Assembly: GCF_023343835.1 (NCBI RefSeq)
Contig: NC_064436.1
Span: 50,815,883 to 50,879,882 of the forward strand
Length of the DNA: 64,000 bases
Source: Lagopus muta
Lineage: Eukaryota > Chordata > Aves > Galliformes > Phasianidae
Reading direction: 5' to 3'
Positions 25,401-37,615 of this stretch are shown in pieces; the stretch's first letter is position 1, and each line of letters opens with the position of its first letter. The position numbers and the translations under genes are program-made. The notes beneath the pieces were generated by a model, which had not been told where the DNA came from, searched no databases, and saw nothing but the letters and a program-made list of their open reading frames with translations.

Positions 25401-26435
25401 TACCTAAAGTAATCTAAGGTGAAATCAGCTTATAAACAAAGTAAAAATGCACACTGTACGGTGCTCTAAGTTTTAAAGATATCTGTGTTAAAGTGTAATT
25501 ATTTTTATGACACAAGCCTAAGAATTAGGAGGAAACTGTATTGCAATGAAAAGCCTGATTCAACCACTTTTTAAGCGTTAAAAAACCCTCTTATTGAACT
25601 AGGTTGCACATCATATTATATTTCTAATCTTCATTTCCGAAGTAGTCCTTCACCAGATTTGTAATGAAAAGCTGAGTACTATCATACGTGCAGGACATAG
25701 GAATGATGATATCTCTTTATGAAGTGTATATTGGATAGGTGAAGACAGTACCTTAAATACATTTCTCATTCTGAATTTGACCACACAGCAGAAATGTCTA
25801 GCATACAGAATTCAGCAAATATGCATTATTGTTGTGTTTACCAAATCTTTTCTATTTGCGAATTTTTGTATTGTGGATAGATTGAAGTTTGTTGTACCAA
25901 AATGCATGGAAAACAACAGAAGTACAATTCTGAATAGCTTATCAAACAGACTTCAATTACATGAATTATGCATCACAATATTAAATATTCAGGACGGACA
26001 TGTACAAACTGCAAAATATGATAGGGATCTTTAAAATGAATCACGATAGTCATTATTTTGGGCTGTACTGAGAAGACAAATGTCTTCAATGATGACAGTG
26101 GAATAGGCAAAATATGGCATTGATGGAATGAAGCACATTGCCCAAGCAGCTTGACTAATTGACTATATCAGATATCGCTAGTCTGGAATGATCTACAGAA
26201 TCCACATCAGCTGAAAGGAATTCCAATATTCATCTGGTTACTGTAGAACTCAGCTGCTTCAGGACTGAGAATGTGAAGTCATTTTGAAAGTTTAAATGGA
26301 GAAGCTGACACTTGCAATGAGTTATGTAGGTGCATTGAGACAAAATGAAAAAGCTAAACCTTCACTATGTTTTTGTTATTGCTGTTCTTGCTTGCTTGCT
26401 TCTGGGAAATATGGATTGCCTGTAGTAGAACCAAA
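19481..26435. other. Long AT-rich non-coding stretch
   Basis: About 7 kb with no supportable gene and few recognisable repeats. It contains A and T runs (21153-21164, 24640-24652) and ordinary unique sequence. Open frames such as 21376-21606 (-), 22404-22637 (-), 25198-25407 (+) and 25777-26034 (+) have AT-driven amino-acid composition and no motif. The block at 23320-23480 is listed separately as a candidate regulatory element. Confidence 0.5.
23320..23480. promoter_or_regulatory. Candidate conserved non-coding element
   Basis: This unique block, with slightly higher complexity than its surroundings, holds several factor-like words close together: AAATCATCAC, TCAATCACG, TTTTTAATCAAAG, AAATTAGCTGC and ATGTATCGCATG. 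It carries no repeat signature and no coding potential. The call is a judgement from motif clustering only. Confidence 0.25.
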
Positions 26436-26436
26436 C

Positions 26437-27600
26437 ATTAAGAGATCATTGTATTGTTTAAGGAGGTGATATGGGATAACCATCATGGTTTCACGAAAGG
26501 CAAGTCCTATCTGACTGACCTTGTTTCTTTTTTTTGGTGACATAACTGCATCAGTGGAAAAAAGAAGAGACACGGCTGTGAGACCTCTGACACATTTCCC
26601 CATAATATCCTCTCCAAATTGGAAAGGTACACATTTGATGGGTAGACTGTTTGATGGATGAGGAACTGGTTGTTATATATACACAGAGAGTGGTGGTCAA
26701 TGGCTCAGTGTCTGGATGGAGATGGGTAACAAATAGTGTCACTCGGGGATCAGTACCGGGACTAGAGCTCTTTAACATCTTCATTAGTGACACTGACAGT
26801 GGGATTAAGTGCATGCAAATGCTTGAGAGATGAGATGCCATTCAGAGAGACCTAGATAGGCTTGAGCAGTGGGCTCACGTAAACCTTAAAAGGTTTAACA
26901 AATTCAAGTGCAAGGTCTTGTACCTGGGTTATGGTAACCTTGCTATCAGTACAAGCTGGGGGTTGTAAGGCTAAAGTACACTCCTGTTGAAAAGAACTTG
27001 GGGGTACTGGTGAGTAGCAAGCTGAGCATTGGCCAGCAATGGACCTCACAGCCTAGAAAGCCAACTGTATCTGAGCTGCATTTAAAAAACAAACAAACAA
27101 AAAAACATGGTCAGCAGGTAGAGGGAGATGATCCTGCCCCTCTATTCTTGGCTGGCTGGTGAGAGTTCATATGGAGTACTGTGTCCAGATGTAGAGACCT
27201 CAGTACTGGAGAGTTGGCCTACTGAAGTGCATCCAGAGGAGGGCCACAAAAATGATCCAAGGAATGGAATACCTTTCCTATCTGGACCAACTGAGAGAGA
27301 TTGGGCTGTTCAGTCTGGTGAAGAGAAGGCTCTGGGGAGAGGCCTTTCTGTGTCTAAAGAGAGGATATAAGAAGGAAGGGGACAGTTCCTTTAGCAGGAT
27401 CACTAGTAATAGGGAAAGGGGAAATGATTTCAAACTAAAAGAGGGAAGATTTGGATTGGACATAAAGAAGTTTTACAGTAAGGGTGGTAAGGCACTGGAG
27501 CAGGTTGCCGGAGAAAAAGTGGACGCCCAGTCCTTGGAGACATTCAAGATCAGGCTGGACCAAGATCTGAGCTAGCCACTGTTTTCCGCATTTGAAATAA
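26437..27600 (+). mobile_element. CR1 retrotransposon with ORF2 reverse transcriptase remains
   Basis: This is the longest CR1 copy in the window. Translation in shifting frames gives CR1 RT blocks in order: NHHGF.KGKSYLTDLV (about 26475-26525), RVVVNGS (26688-26708), SVTRGSVPGLELFNIFISD (26735-26795, the usual SGVPQGSV.GP.LFNIFI.D), [16 protein letters not shown] (26832-26884), then EYLSYLDQLREIGLFSLVKRRL (27262-27330), FKLKEGRFGLDIKKFYSK and SLETFKIRLDQDL up to 27572. The segment with the catalytic FADD motif is missing between GIKC and the AIQRD block, and another part is missing before 26688. It has many stops and an inserted AAAC-rich tract at 27087-27106, so it is inactive. The open frames within 26376-27575 on both strands belong to it. 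Confidence 0.95.
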
Positions 27601-28095
27601 GACTTTAACCTAAATCTCTTGCTTTAGTCCTTCTCTGCTGCTAACATCATATTCAAAATCTACACCAATGCTGTAGATGCATCGAGTGAGATGGCATATT
27701 ATTCTTGGACAGTACTATAAAATCAATAGGAACTGTCTGACTTGAATAAGCAAAGCATCAGAACTACAGTGAATACCTATAGAGCCCTTAAAAATTTTTA
27801 AACTGTATTACAGAAGTACTGTTCTAAAATATAAACTGAGAGAATAAAGTGTGCTACATCTCATAGACTGTTGGTCTTCAAGTGAACAGAAAGCAAAAGT
27901 GAAGCAGTGAAAGGCAATTTATAAGGGCAAAGTGGGCAAGTTCTAGTAGAACTAACTAGCAGTGATTTAGATCAAAGTATAAAGAAACATCAAGTACAGG
28001 AATGTGTCTAAAATGCTGTTTTCCTTCAGGATTTTGATAAGAGAGAAATATACAGTTAGGAAACTTATCTCAAAGGTAGAGATATAAAGCCTGCA
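27601..28095. other. Unique non-coding stretch
   Basis: AT-rich sequence with no recognisable gene, repeat or regulatory feature. Confidence 0.5.
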
Positions 28096-28104
28096 ATAGT
28101 GATA

Positions 28105-28190
28105 CTCTACTCAATAGACTAGTGACTGGAACACGCACCTAGAAATGAAAAATCCAGGTTGAGTTCCTGTTCCAGCAAAATGTCCTGTTT
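28105..28190 (+). repeat. Possible decayed tRNA-derived SINE (MIR/AmnSINE type)
   Basis: The stretch has the layout of an old tRNA-type SINE head: an A-box-like TAGACTAGTGACTGGAACAC at about 28115-28134, and a B-box-like GGTTGAGTTCC at 28157-28167, preceded by AAATCCA and followed by TGTTCCAGC. The GGTTcaAnTCC signature is degenerate (GGTTGAGTTCC). The cloverleaf does not fold, so it is not a functional tRNA gene. Short length and high decay keep confidence low. Confidence 0.3.
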
Positions 28191-28631
28191 TCCAGGTAAG
28201 AACAATGACTAAAAAAAGTGATGGGAAAATGCTTCCAGGGTTAAGCAACATAAACAGGAATTTATTTTTGGATGGTGTCATGATTTTATGCTTTTTGGTT
28301 TTCAGTATTCTGCATCATAACATCATGTAATGCACTGGGAGGTAAAGCGTTAATGCTCCAATTCCAGGTACCTATCCCTATACATTTATGGAAGTCATGG
28401 GATCTGGCCCTTCCTGGTCGGGTGGTATCTTACTGCCTTGCAATGGGTGCTGGAGGGTGCTTTCCTAGCTGTTCCAAGCTTTTCAGGTTTGACTTGGTCT
28501 CAGGAACTCTCTCTCCTATCTTATTAGATTTATTAGTCTCAATTTCAATTACATTGTATTATATTGCGTTATCTTGTATTCCAATATCATAGTTAGTAAA
28601 ATAGGTTTTTCTCCATAGATTGTTGCTGCTG

Positions 28632-28700
28632 TTTTTTTTTTTTTTTTTTTTCCTTCTTTCCTTCCAATTGTGCGGGGCCGGGGGGGGGGGAGCCAGGGGC
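28632..28700. repeat. T20 tract and G-rich cluster
   Basis: A run of 20 T (28632-28651), then a pyrimidine-rich spacer, then GCGGGGCCG followed by G11 ending at 28690, and AGCCAGGGGCC. The G groups could fold as a G-quadruplex. The minus open frame 28549-28761 is a by-product. Confidence 0.85.
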
Positions 28701-31550
28701 CTACTGCCACCCCGTCACAGGCATAGATTGTTCTAGTTAAGTCTGTGACAGATGGATGCATCTGTTTTTTTATTTCAGCACCAATTTAGGTAATGAAGTC
28801 CTTCACTGATTCTATTCTTCAGAGCCTAATGTTATATATTCATAGAGTTTATGCCAAATCCGCTAGTTAATATATTTTGTTCTGAAATAACACAAATTCT
28901 CTGTTTTATATCTGAGCATGCTCTATTTTCCCTGCAGCTGAAAGAGTAGGGTTATTCTTGTAGGAAATCATAATGCTTGGTAATATCTTAGGTTCTGAGC
29001 TCTGATTTATCTTAGGTTTTATGTGGTATACAGATTCAGAAGGATATTTCTATAGCTTTACTGGTTTTTAATATCTGCCAAAGAGTGAATGATAGATGGT
29101 TCTTCTGTGGACTAAACTATCAATCAGAAGTGTAGTGTTGTGAAGCCATAATAGTCAAAGGACATAAGTGAGGTAAGTTTCCAGAGGGAGGTAATATTTT
29201 TAATAGAATGATGAGGAAATAGATTTCGGGGAGAGTGGGAAAAAAAAAAAAAAAAAAAAAAAATTGGTCTCAGAGTGATTAACAGCCTGTTTCTGCCTCT
29301 TTCTCACAGAGCAAGAGATTTTATCACCCCTTGCCACCATTCTCCCGCAGTAACAATCCTATTTTCTAAAACTGTCTGGTTACTTAACTAAATGCAATTA
29401 AAAATGATGTACTTTAGCTGTTTGCATCTATTTCAGACCTCTGCTAAAAGTTCACTTCTTTCTAACTCCAACAGATGGTCCAATAAAATATACCACTTCT
29501 GCAAAAGAAACAAAAGTGTGACTGCTTTGTAACCAAACAGATCTGTAAGTTACTGCTAGTCACTTTGCTTTTTCCTTTAACTGAGGCTAAGGCACTTCGT
29601 GAGCTTCTTTCTACACTTAGTTGTACCTTTATGCAAAATAATGAGTCGAACTAGAGATTCTATTTGTTTCTTCTTTGCTCAGTAGCCTTTTAAACTACTT
29701 CACCTTCATTAGAGTACACATATATAGTTCATGACATAACTAAGAACAATGGGATAGCAATGTATACAAGACGTTGTTTACTATGCAAAATGATTATTCC
29801 AGACTTCAGTAAGCTTGTTAATATGTAAGTTATCTGCAGTTATGCAGATGAGGTACTGCACTTTGAGACACTCCTGTTCAATCCTGTGTGATCTGTGATG
29901 GATTTCCAGTATAAGACCAGTTTATAAGATTTAGTGAAATACATATTAACGTGTTGGTATAATTGAACTTATAGGCTGTTAACACAAAGGAAGATACGTG
30001 AATGTCATTAAATGATCTGTGCACTAATTAGAAGGATCATGACTATTTTAAGAATGTCATTCATTGTTTTAATCTATTTTTCAATTCAGTATTAAAAGAG
30101 TATTTACTGTGCACTGATGCTGATGACTTTGAAATACCTAAAATTAAAAATCCCTACAGCTGTGCGCAAAGATACTTATGTGTTTGTAACATTAGTTGCC
30201 AGACTTTTTACGTATTACTTAGGATTACTCAGAGGAAAGTATTGTCTTGGATGAATATTTTTGAGCATTATTGTAGCTCAAAATAGATCAGACAAATTAC
30301 TTACTGCTGACTGGAATGTAGACTTGTGCTAGAACTGGTATATAATGATAGAGAAGCCTACGAACAGACTCAGTGGGTAAAGTATCACACAGTGTTTTCA
30401 ACAGCAATAAATTATGCTCGGATTTCTTCCAAAGTTAGTATAAGGTGTAAATGGAAGGGCTGTGACATGCCCTTAAAGTTGTGTAAGATTAGAAAAGCAA
30501 GGACCCATGGATAAAGTGTGGGTTAATTATGTCACATTGCTGGAGGGAAAATAGCTTGCTGAGTTTCTGCTTGCACTGCTGAAAAAACAAGTTCAGGGCA
30601 TTATCAGAACCTTCTGCTCCCAGCCTCTTGCACAGATGCAAATAACAACACAGGATTTTCTCTCAAAGAGGAGGAGGAAGACTGAGGCACAGAACTTGTT
30701 CTCAAGTATATGTACCCAAAGGAGATTGTAAGACTTCAAACATTTAAAAATTGCTGTACATTAGAAAGATATTTCAAACATAAATATTGCAGTAATTTTA
30801 GTTGTATGAGCAGTTAACTTAGTAAGGCTATCAATAAAGGATGTGTTATATTTCTAATGAAGTTATTTCAGGGAACACCGGAAAGTTATTTTGGAAAAAC
30901 TATACTTATTCAAGAAAACATTATTGCTTTGTCAGGCATAACATTCCTCCTTGGTAAATACATTTCTTGAAGACAGTTACCTTTACTGTAGAATGATTAT
31001 TGTCTTTTGGAAAAACTCCGCAATGCTTTTCATGGACAGCAAATATTTATGTTGCTAACTTTTTCTGCTGCTTGAAGTGCTGTAAAGATCTGGTTAGAAG
31101 CTTAAAATTTTTTTTTTTTGTCATTATAAAAGCTGAGTTGAGAAACCATCTGGGAGGAACACAGCATAATCTAGGCTGAGATGACTAAGCATCTGTTTTG
31201 GAGTTCTTCCTGTGCACAGTATGGAGGATTTGAAAACACTTACAAGGAAAAATAAAATGATAATTCTCAGCTGAGTTTTATATAAGTGCACTAAGCACTG
31301 TTGTAGACAAAAGTCAGCCTGTTTAATATCCTCTGAAGAGAAAAAAGTCACACTGTGAGTTGGTTTCCATGTTCTTTTTTTGTAAAGCCTCAAAGCCAAA
31401 ATTTCCCCCCAAAAGCATTGTTCTGGAAAGTCAAGTCATTATACAACTAACAACTTAAGTGGATGTTTTAGGAAAAAAAAGTAAAATAAAACATAAACAA
31501 AATTGGACTACTTTGGATTGTGGAAACATTTTGCATTCACTTAGAAGTGT
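28701..31550. other. AT-rich non-coding stretch
   Basis: No gene was recognised. It contains an uninterrupted run of 24 A at 29240-29263. The open frames 30326-30514 (+) and 31124-31399 (-) have no recognisable motif. Confidence 0.5.
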
Positions 31551-31552
31551 GG

Positions 31553-31661
31553 ATGGCTAGATGCCTGAATTAGTTGTTGGTGACCCTACCCTGTGATGGG
31601 AGGTTAAAACTAGATTATCTTTAATGTCTTTTCCAACTTAACCTATTCTATGATTCTATGA
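31553..31661 (+). mobile_element. CR1 3' end fragment
   Basis: Only the last ~110 bases of a CR1 are present: GGTGACCCTACCCTGTGATG, GGTTAAAACTAGATTATCTT, TCTTTTCCAACTTAACC, then the tandem octamer tail ATTCTATGATTCTATGA. The strong 5' truncation is usual for CR1. The tail marks the 3' end and gives the + orientation. Confidence 0.9.
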
Positions 31662-31669
31662 AAACACAG

Positions 31670-34600
31670 TTTTGTCACAGTAGCTATTGGGTTTGCTAAA
31701 GAGGTAACTAGATGAAAGTAAACGTCCAATTCATCTAGGAAATCAGATTTAGATTGCTATCAACAGTCCCTCCTTTCTCTTTGCATGGTGTGACCTACTG
31801 TTGGTAAATGCTATCGTCTGTTTTGAAAACTGCATAAAAATTGTCCCCTCATCAGGCCACCTATGAGTTTATTATTCCAATAACTGCAGCTTGAGGCTTA
31901 ACACAATGTGAAGTGCTTCATGCTTTATACAAGGTTTCCACTGTAATCAAAACAATGTTGTTTACTGAAAGATTCAAGTTAAAAGAAAAAAACCTTCTCT
32001 TCAGTATTGTTCCCTACTGTAAAAATGAAGTCCTTTTAAATTAACTTGTTTATTAACCATTTCTAGCTGGGGTTTAAATGCTGCATTTATATCTACTTTT
32101 AGTTCCTTCTCCAAATATCAGTGATTCTCGCTTTTCAGGCTAGTGCAGAATGGATTAAGTGAAGAACTGGAGTGATGGTTATATACATTTTCCCATTCTA
32201 CTATGTATATATAGCATGTGCTTTCCAGATCATGGCTTTTTCTTCAGTGGACACAGGGTTCCATTCATCTGCCCCTATACATAATATGATGCACACAGGA
32301 CTAATAGAGTAAATTTAGAATGGACATAACTAACTGGGTACAAGATAATGTCTACATCACTGGTTTAAAAAAAAAAAAAAGGAATGGAGGAGGTAAAGAT
32401 GAAATTTTGGGATGAATTATGGAATTTCAGTTGGAATATTGATGAGAGTCCTAGGAATTACCAGTAGAGTAATTGAAAAGTTCAAAAGCAAGCTAAATAA
32501 TATAGACATAATTTTAGCTCAATTACTAACAAACAAATCTTTTCATAGGATAGGATTTAAGGCCATTTTGAGATAAGAGAATGAAAGAACTGAAATTAAT
32601 ATTCAAAAGATATTTTTGTTTACTAATATTTAAAAAGTTAGTTTGTACTCATAAATATAGAGTAGATAAAATCTTTTTGCAGTACTAATGTGCTTTAGGG
32701 TTGATGAATTGGCAACAATTAATACTCATACACTGTAATAAAATGTTCATGAAGTTTATTATTTGCCATTCTTATCAACTAATTAAAAACATCTTCAGGG
32801 TAGGATGTGTAATAAATGAGCTGGAGAGAAAGACAGCGGATATAAACAAATTCTCTTCACTTGAATATTGCACGAGACTGCTGACTCGTGACACACTAAT
32901 TCATGCTTCACAAAAGAGGAGGATAGTATAAAAAAGGGTGTATATTATAATATGGACTCTTGGTATATAAAGCACGCTGGTTGTAAGCTAATTTTATATG
33001 TTGAGATAAAATTAATGTGCTGAATTATACTTCAAGTGTCAAGTCCAGTTAAAGCTACTTGGTGTTGCTGGCTAGTAATGAAGAGTGAGAGCATGTTCTA
33101 CTTTCTTTCAGCAAAGCTGAGAGACTACAGCTCATTATCTTTCCCATTTGTGTAACGGATTAATGAGCTCAGAGGAAATTTCCTATCTGTAAAGCCTTGA
33201 TTGTGCCTTTGGGAGCTACTTTCTATGGTGACCCTTGCCAAATAAAGTAACTATTTTGAGGGTAAGTATTCCAGTCATATATAGTGTAGATAAAGAGAAA
33301 TGTGCGACGTAGAACAGAAAAATAAAGATGATTCTGCGATCTGTACAAATTACAACATATGTTAGCTCATTTCTGGACTATGCATGCACAAACATTCCCC
33401 TGATATTGTTCCCCTTGCTGAAACAAAACTCCCAGATGAGCACTGGGAGCTGTGTCTAGGCAAGTAATTAAAAATTATTTTCCATCTGAAGTTACCCAGT
33501 CTGTATATGTCTGTGTTTGAAATGCTCAAGGAACTTGGAAAATTGATTTTGTATTGAGTTCCCATTCAGTATTCTAGAGTGAGTTATAAAAGCTTAAAAA
33601 CAACCCATGCTACCAGCAATGTATAAACATAGTTAAATACTGTAATTATAAGAAAGTACATCGTATTACACAGAAACATCCATTCTTATTATTCATAGAA
33701 AAGGTATTGTAATTAGATCATGAATGAGCTGTAGACTTAAAATATATGCCATGAATGAAGACATGCATTGCATGAAGTTTCCTTTCATTCTTAGGATTTA
33801 TTTTAGAGAATAACTCTTAGAAATACTTCCAAAGTTTGTCTTGCTTCCAAGGAACGGTTGGAAATGCTATGATTTTAAAACTAAAGTTTACCTTTACTTT
33901 CAGATTAATGACTGAAAAAAAAAAAAAAATCAGATGCTTTGTAAGACTTGCAGGAAAGAAAGTGAAAGCAAGAAGTGCTGGTAGGCATTCATTTTAGCTG
34001 AATTTTATGAACAGCATGATCAAGAACACAGTTATAAAACTGTAGCCTTCTATTTCCGAAAGATCACAGAAGCATTTCTTTCATACCTTCATTAAGGAAA
34101 ATACCTTTCTAACAGATCTCTGTTATGTTTGTTCCACAGATCTTTTCATATGCCCTATTTGTGTCCTGAATGCAGGAAGAATAGTGGATGGAACAGTAAA
34201 AAGAGGAATAATTGCAAGTTGAATAGTAAGTTAAGGATTACTGCCCCTAATACCACCCTCCAAAGTAAAGTGTGAAGTACTGTCCCTAAATGTTTGGGCT
34301 TTTCTGGATTATCGCTACTTGTACTTTCCCTTCTGTTGAGAACAGGCAGAAGGGAAGAATGTAGCTAATTTCTAAGGACATTAAGGTATGCAGTTCATAA
34401 ATGAACATAGGAAAAGAAGCTAAACTTGGATAGTAAGGATTTTGAGATTAATACTTTGATTTTTAATGGTACAAAAAATGTCTTTTACCTGAACTAGTTC
34501 ACCAGTTACAAAAAGAATATGAGTATAAAAAGGATTAGAAGGCCAAAAAAATCCTTCAGGAAAGATTACTGTGTTGCCAAGAAGGCTATTAAAAAAAAAT

Positions 34601-36250
34601 AAAGGATAAAAAGGGAAATGAATCAGACCTCAAAGGTAAAGTCTGTAAGCTTGTTTCAATTCTTAGAATTTTAAAGTAAAAAAGTAATGAATTACCTTTG
34701 AACAGTGGGGGAAAGGCATCACACAGGTTAAAAGATTTCAGCAAGATTTAGCATACAGGGAAGATGCTCAAGAGGGTTAAATTGTGCAGTAGCATAGAAA
34801 TGAATTCTTGCCAAATCATGGTAATTGTTACTGATGACTACTGTATCCTTAGAATGAGTTAAAATGCTGTTGGTCATACACAGAAATGCAGAATACCCAG
34901 CATTGAAAAGGACCCTCACTTGGATGCCAATTTTTAGAATTTGAGTTCTGAGCGCTAATATGTAGTCCCTTCTACAGATACAATTCAATGCAGAATGGGT
35001 TTCACTCTGTGAGGTAATTTCAGAAATTGCTTTGCCATGAATGCACTCAAATAATGACTTGAAAAATTTAAAATTTATTTTTTGCCTCGGCTTTATGGGA
35101 TCAAATTGATATTGTCCAAATTGACAGCTTCTAGTAGGACAGTCCTACCATTTTACTAAAGTTGTTGCCCAATCAAATAAAATATTGTTCTTAGGTGGCC
35201 ATCAAAGAGCCTGACTTGGTTCACCTAAGAGTGTTAGTTCTGGAGTCTGCCCAAGGTTTTTATGATTACTTGAGTATTTATAAAAGGATTTTTGGTTAGA
35301 TTTGTTTTTAATTATTTGCATAGAGAATGTCATTTATTAGATGAACTTGGAGCACAAAAGAAATTCTACACATAACAATAAGGACCTGCAAATGTTCCAA
35401 CGTTTGCCTGACATAACATTTCAAGTTTCAATTTACACCTTAAACTATCCAGCTATAACACTGTACGTATATCACATGTTTAATGATGAAGGTGTGATCA
35501 TTCTACAATGTGTAGCGCAACAGAGGACCTGTTGTTGGTTTTGGTACTGCCACCATCAACATACAGTCCTAACTTTACTGGCAAGCTCAGACGACACTGT
35601 GATAGACTCCAAGGTATTTTTTCATGGTTGTCTATGTGCTATTTATAAAAAGGCTCTTTTCTAAAAGACTACATAAAACCCAGAATCAATGTTTCTGCTA
35701 TCCTTAATAATAAAAGAATTACCAAGAAGCTTTCATTATGTATCTCACATGACAGCTACTTTCAGTAATGTGAAAAAGGAGAAAGAAAAAATTTGTTTTT
35801 TTTTCCCTTTACCACTTTCTGCTCTCATTTCTTCTTTTTAATGACCCCTTCATTCTGCTTCCCCCTGGAAAAATGAAGCAAGTAAGATTACTACCCTTAT
35901 CACATACTAGATCAGGGATAAATAAAAAAACTCCACTCTTCTGTCTTGTTTGATGAGCCACTTGATCAAATTGAAGGTAACAAACAGCACTGAACAGAGC
36001 ATAAAAGAGGCTCCTTCATGAAATGTTCTTCACAAGAACATTAATGAAAATAACACATCTTTTCTTTAGACTAACACCGAGCATGACACTGGCAGAAAAA
36101 TGAACTACAGTTTTTTTTGGTTTTTCTTTTTTTTTTTTTTTTTGTAAATTTAAATTTAGAAGGATCTAGAAGATAATGCTTACAGGAACTCAAACCTGCT
36201 TGCTCCATATAGTTCAGCTTACATATGTTATAGGTTTTCATTGTTATATC
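31670..36250. other. AT-rich non-coding stretch
   Basis: About 4.6 kb with no supportable gene. It contains A runs (32368-32381, 33916-33929) and a T-rich tract at 36112-36142. A 107-codon open frame at 35341-35664 (+) has no domain, weak start context and no splice structure, so it is not called. A motif-rich block near 33060-33240 is discussed as a finding. Confidence 0.5.
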
Positions 36251-36254
36251 TAAT

Positions 36255-36640
36255 TCTACTTTCTGTGTTCCAGCTTGTGCCCTGTATGTGTCATTGTATT
36301 ACCATGCATCTCTGAGAAGAGTCTTGCTCTGGCTTCTCTCTTGATTAGATATCTATACATATCAAGGTCTCCTTTGAGCCTTCTCCTCTCTAAAATGAAA
36401 AGACTAAGCTTCTTAACCTCTTCTCGTATGTACGTACGTATGTACATACATACTCTGTATCCTGACCATTGTGATGCTCTTGCTCCAGCATATTAATATC
36501 TTACATTTTTGGAGTATATAGTATTCTAAATGTGATTATGCTAGTGTCAAAAATGGGAAGGATCCTGGACCTCCTGGCTATGATTTTATTAATACATTCT
36601 ACAGTGCAGCCAAGTTGCTTTTTGGATTAAAACTTTTGTA
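36255..36640 (-). mobile_element. CR1 fragment, minus orientation
   Basis: Read on the + strand, this matches the complement of CR1 ORF2 sequence: TTCCAGCTTGTGCCC, ATCTCTGAGAAGAGTCTTGC, AGGTCTCCTTTGAGCCTTCT, CTCTCTAAAATGAAAAGACT, then a part ending GGACCTCCTGGCTATGATTT and TACAGTGCAGCCAAGTTGCT. The minus-strand peptide includes FILERRRLKGDLDMYRYLIK, the usual 'LF.LEKRRLRGDLI..FQYLK' block. It is decayed and interrupted by a GTAC/GTAT simple repeat at 36424-36452. Confidence 0.85.
36424..36452. repeat. GTAC/GTAT/CATA palindromic simple repeat
   Basis: CGTATGTACGTACGTATG followed by TACATACATAC forms a self-complementary short tandem repeat. It lies inside the minus-oriented CR1 fragment and probably expanded after insertion. 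Confidence 0.85.
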
Positions 36641-36754
36641 CAAGCACAAAACAGAAGTAGCATAACATGAATTATTGATTAGCTGAATTTGAGATCAGTT
36701 AATGAGGTATTTCCTGAAACTATCCAGACAAAGTATAGACCCACAAATACATAC

Positions 36755-36790
36755 AATCACAGAATCATAGCTGCATAGAATCATAGAACT
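36755..36790 (-). mobile_element. CR1 3' tail, minus orientation
   Basis: TCACAGAATCATAG and CATAGAATCATAGAAC are the reverse complement of the CR1 terminal octamers. Nothing recognisable as CR1 body follows, so this is either an extremely truncated insertion or an older copy whose body has decayed. Confidence 0.6.
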
Positions 36791-37214
36791 CATGCTACTG
36801 CTTTTCTCTTTAGAAGACCATCAGCAAATGTGCTTATATCATTGTTGGCATTATTGTGGCTGATTCTAAATCCCCTGCCATTCTGGAGAACTGCTTTTGG
36901 AAGGACACAATCCCACCAGAATTCCACTCTTGTCCACCAGCAGCACATACAGAATTTTAAGTCATGAAGAGTCACTTGCATTGTTCTATAACAAATTGGC
37001 ACACAGGTTTTGAGACATGTATCCTGATGCAAAAAGTACTGCAATTCAATAATTGTAAAGAACTAAAAACTATCTCAATTCCTGTGTTTGAAACCTGCTA
37101 GTTCACCTCATGTCAGATCATTCTTGTATTGCAACATTACTGATGGAAGTTCTCAGGAGCAAAACAAGCTACTGTGTTGTGAGCATTGAGGCAAGGGACT
37201 CAGGTCTGTAGGAC

Positions 37215-37220
<6 letters not shown>

Positions 37221-37246
<26 letters not shown>
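37221..37246. repeat. (CA)13 microsatellite
   Basis: Thirteen uninterrupted CA dinucleotides followed by AAAACAAAAACCAAACC. It is likely to be polymorphic in length. Confidence 0.97.
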
Positions 37247-37564
37247 AAACAAAAACCAAACCAAACCAAAATATCTTGAGAAAAGACCAGGAAATAAAGA
37301 CAGCAGGAGCAGTTATAGTGTACTTGCTGATTGAGGACAGCTTAAGTTAGCAGACAAATGGCCAAATGACAGTCTTCTTAAAATGTCCTCTTAAAAACCA
37401 GCTTCAGCATTTCAACATAACTGAGCTTATTAGATATGTCTATGGCAGAGCTACCACAGTGTGCATAGATGGTAAGTCCCAGACTTCGTTCTAGTATCAT
37501 CTCATGGTCTCAGAGAATTTGTAGATTCAGGCTCAGATGGCCCTGCCAATCTCTGAAGAAGATT

Positions 37565-37615
37565 ATTCTCTGGAGGTATAAAATCTCTGGAGGTATAAAT
37601 TCTCTGGAGGTATAT
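37565..37615. repeat. Three-copy 17-18 base tandem repeat
   Basis: The unit TCTCTGGAGGTATAAA occurs three times in a row with one- or two-base differences, and the third copy continues as TATATATAGG. It is a local minisatellite-like duplication with no gene context. Confidence 0.9.

Noticed and set aside
27252-27575. 107-codon open frame as a gene
   Set aside because: It matches CR1 ORF2 C-terminus block by block (YLSYLDQLREIGLFS, FKLKEGRFGLDIKK, SLETFKIRLDQ).
28105-28190. Functional tRNA gene
   Set aside because: The B-box is degenerate, arms do not pair into a cloverleaf and no terminator follows at the right distance. It is listed only as a possible decayed SINE.
35341-35664. 107-codon open frame
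   Set aside because: No domain, repeat or splice context. Amino-acid composition fits a chance frame and there is no homology that I can recognise.
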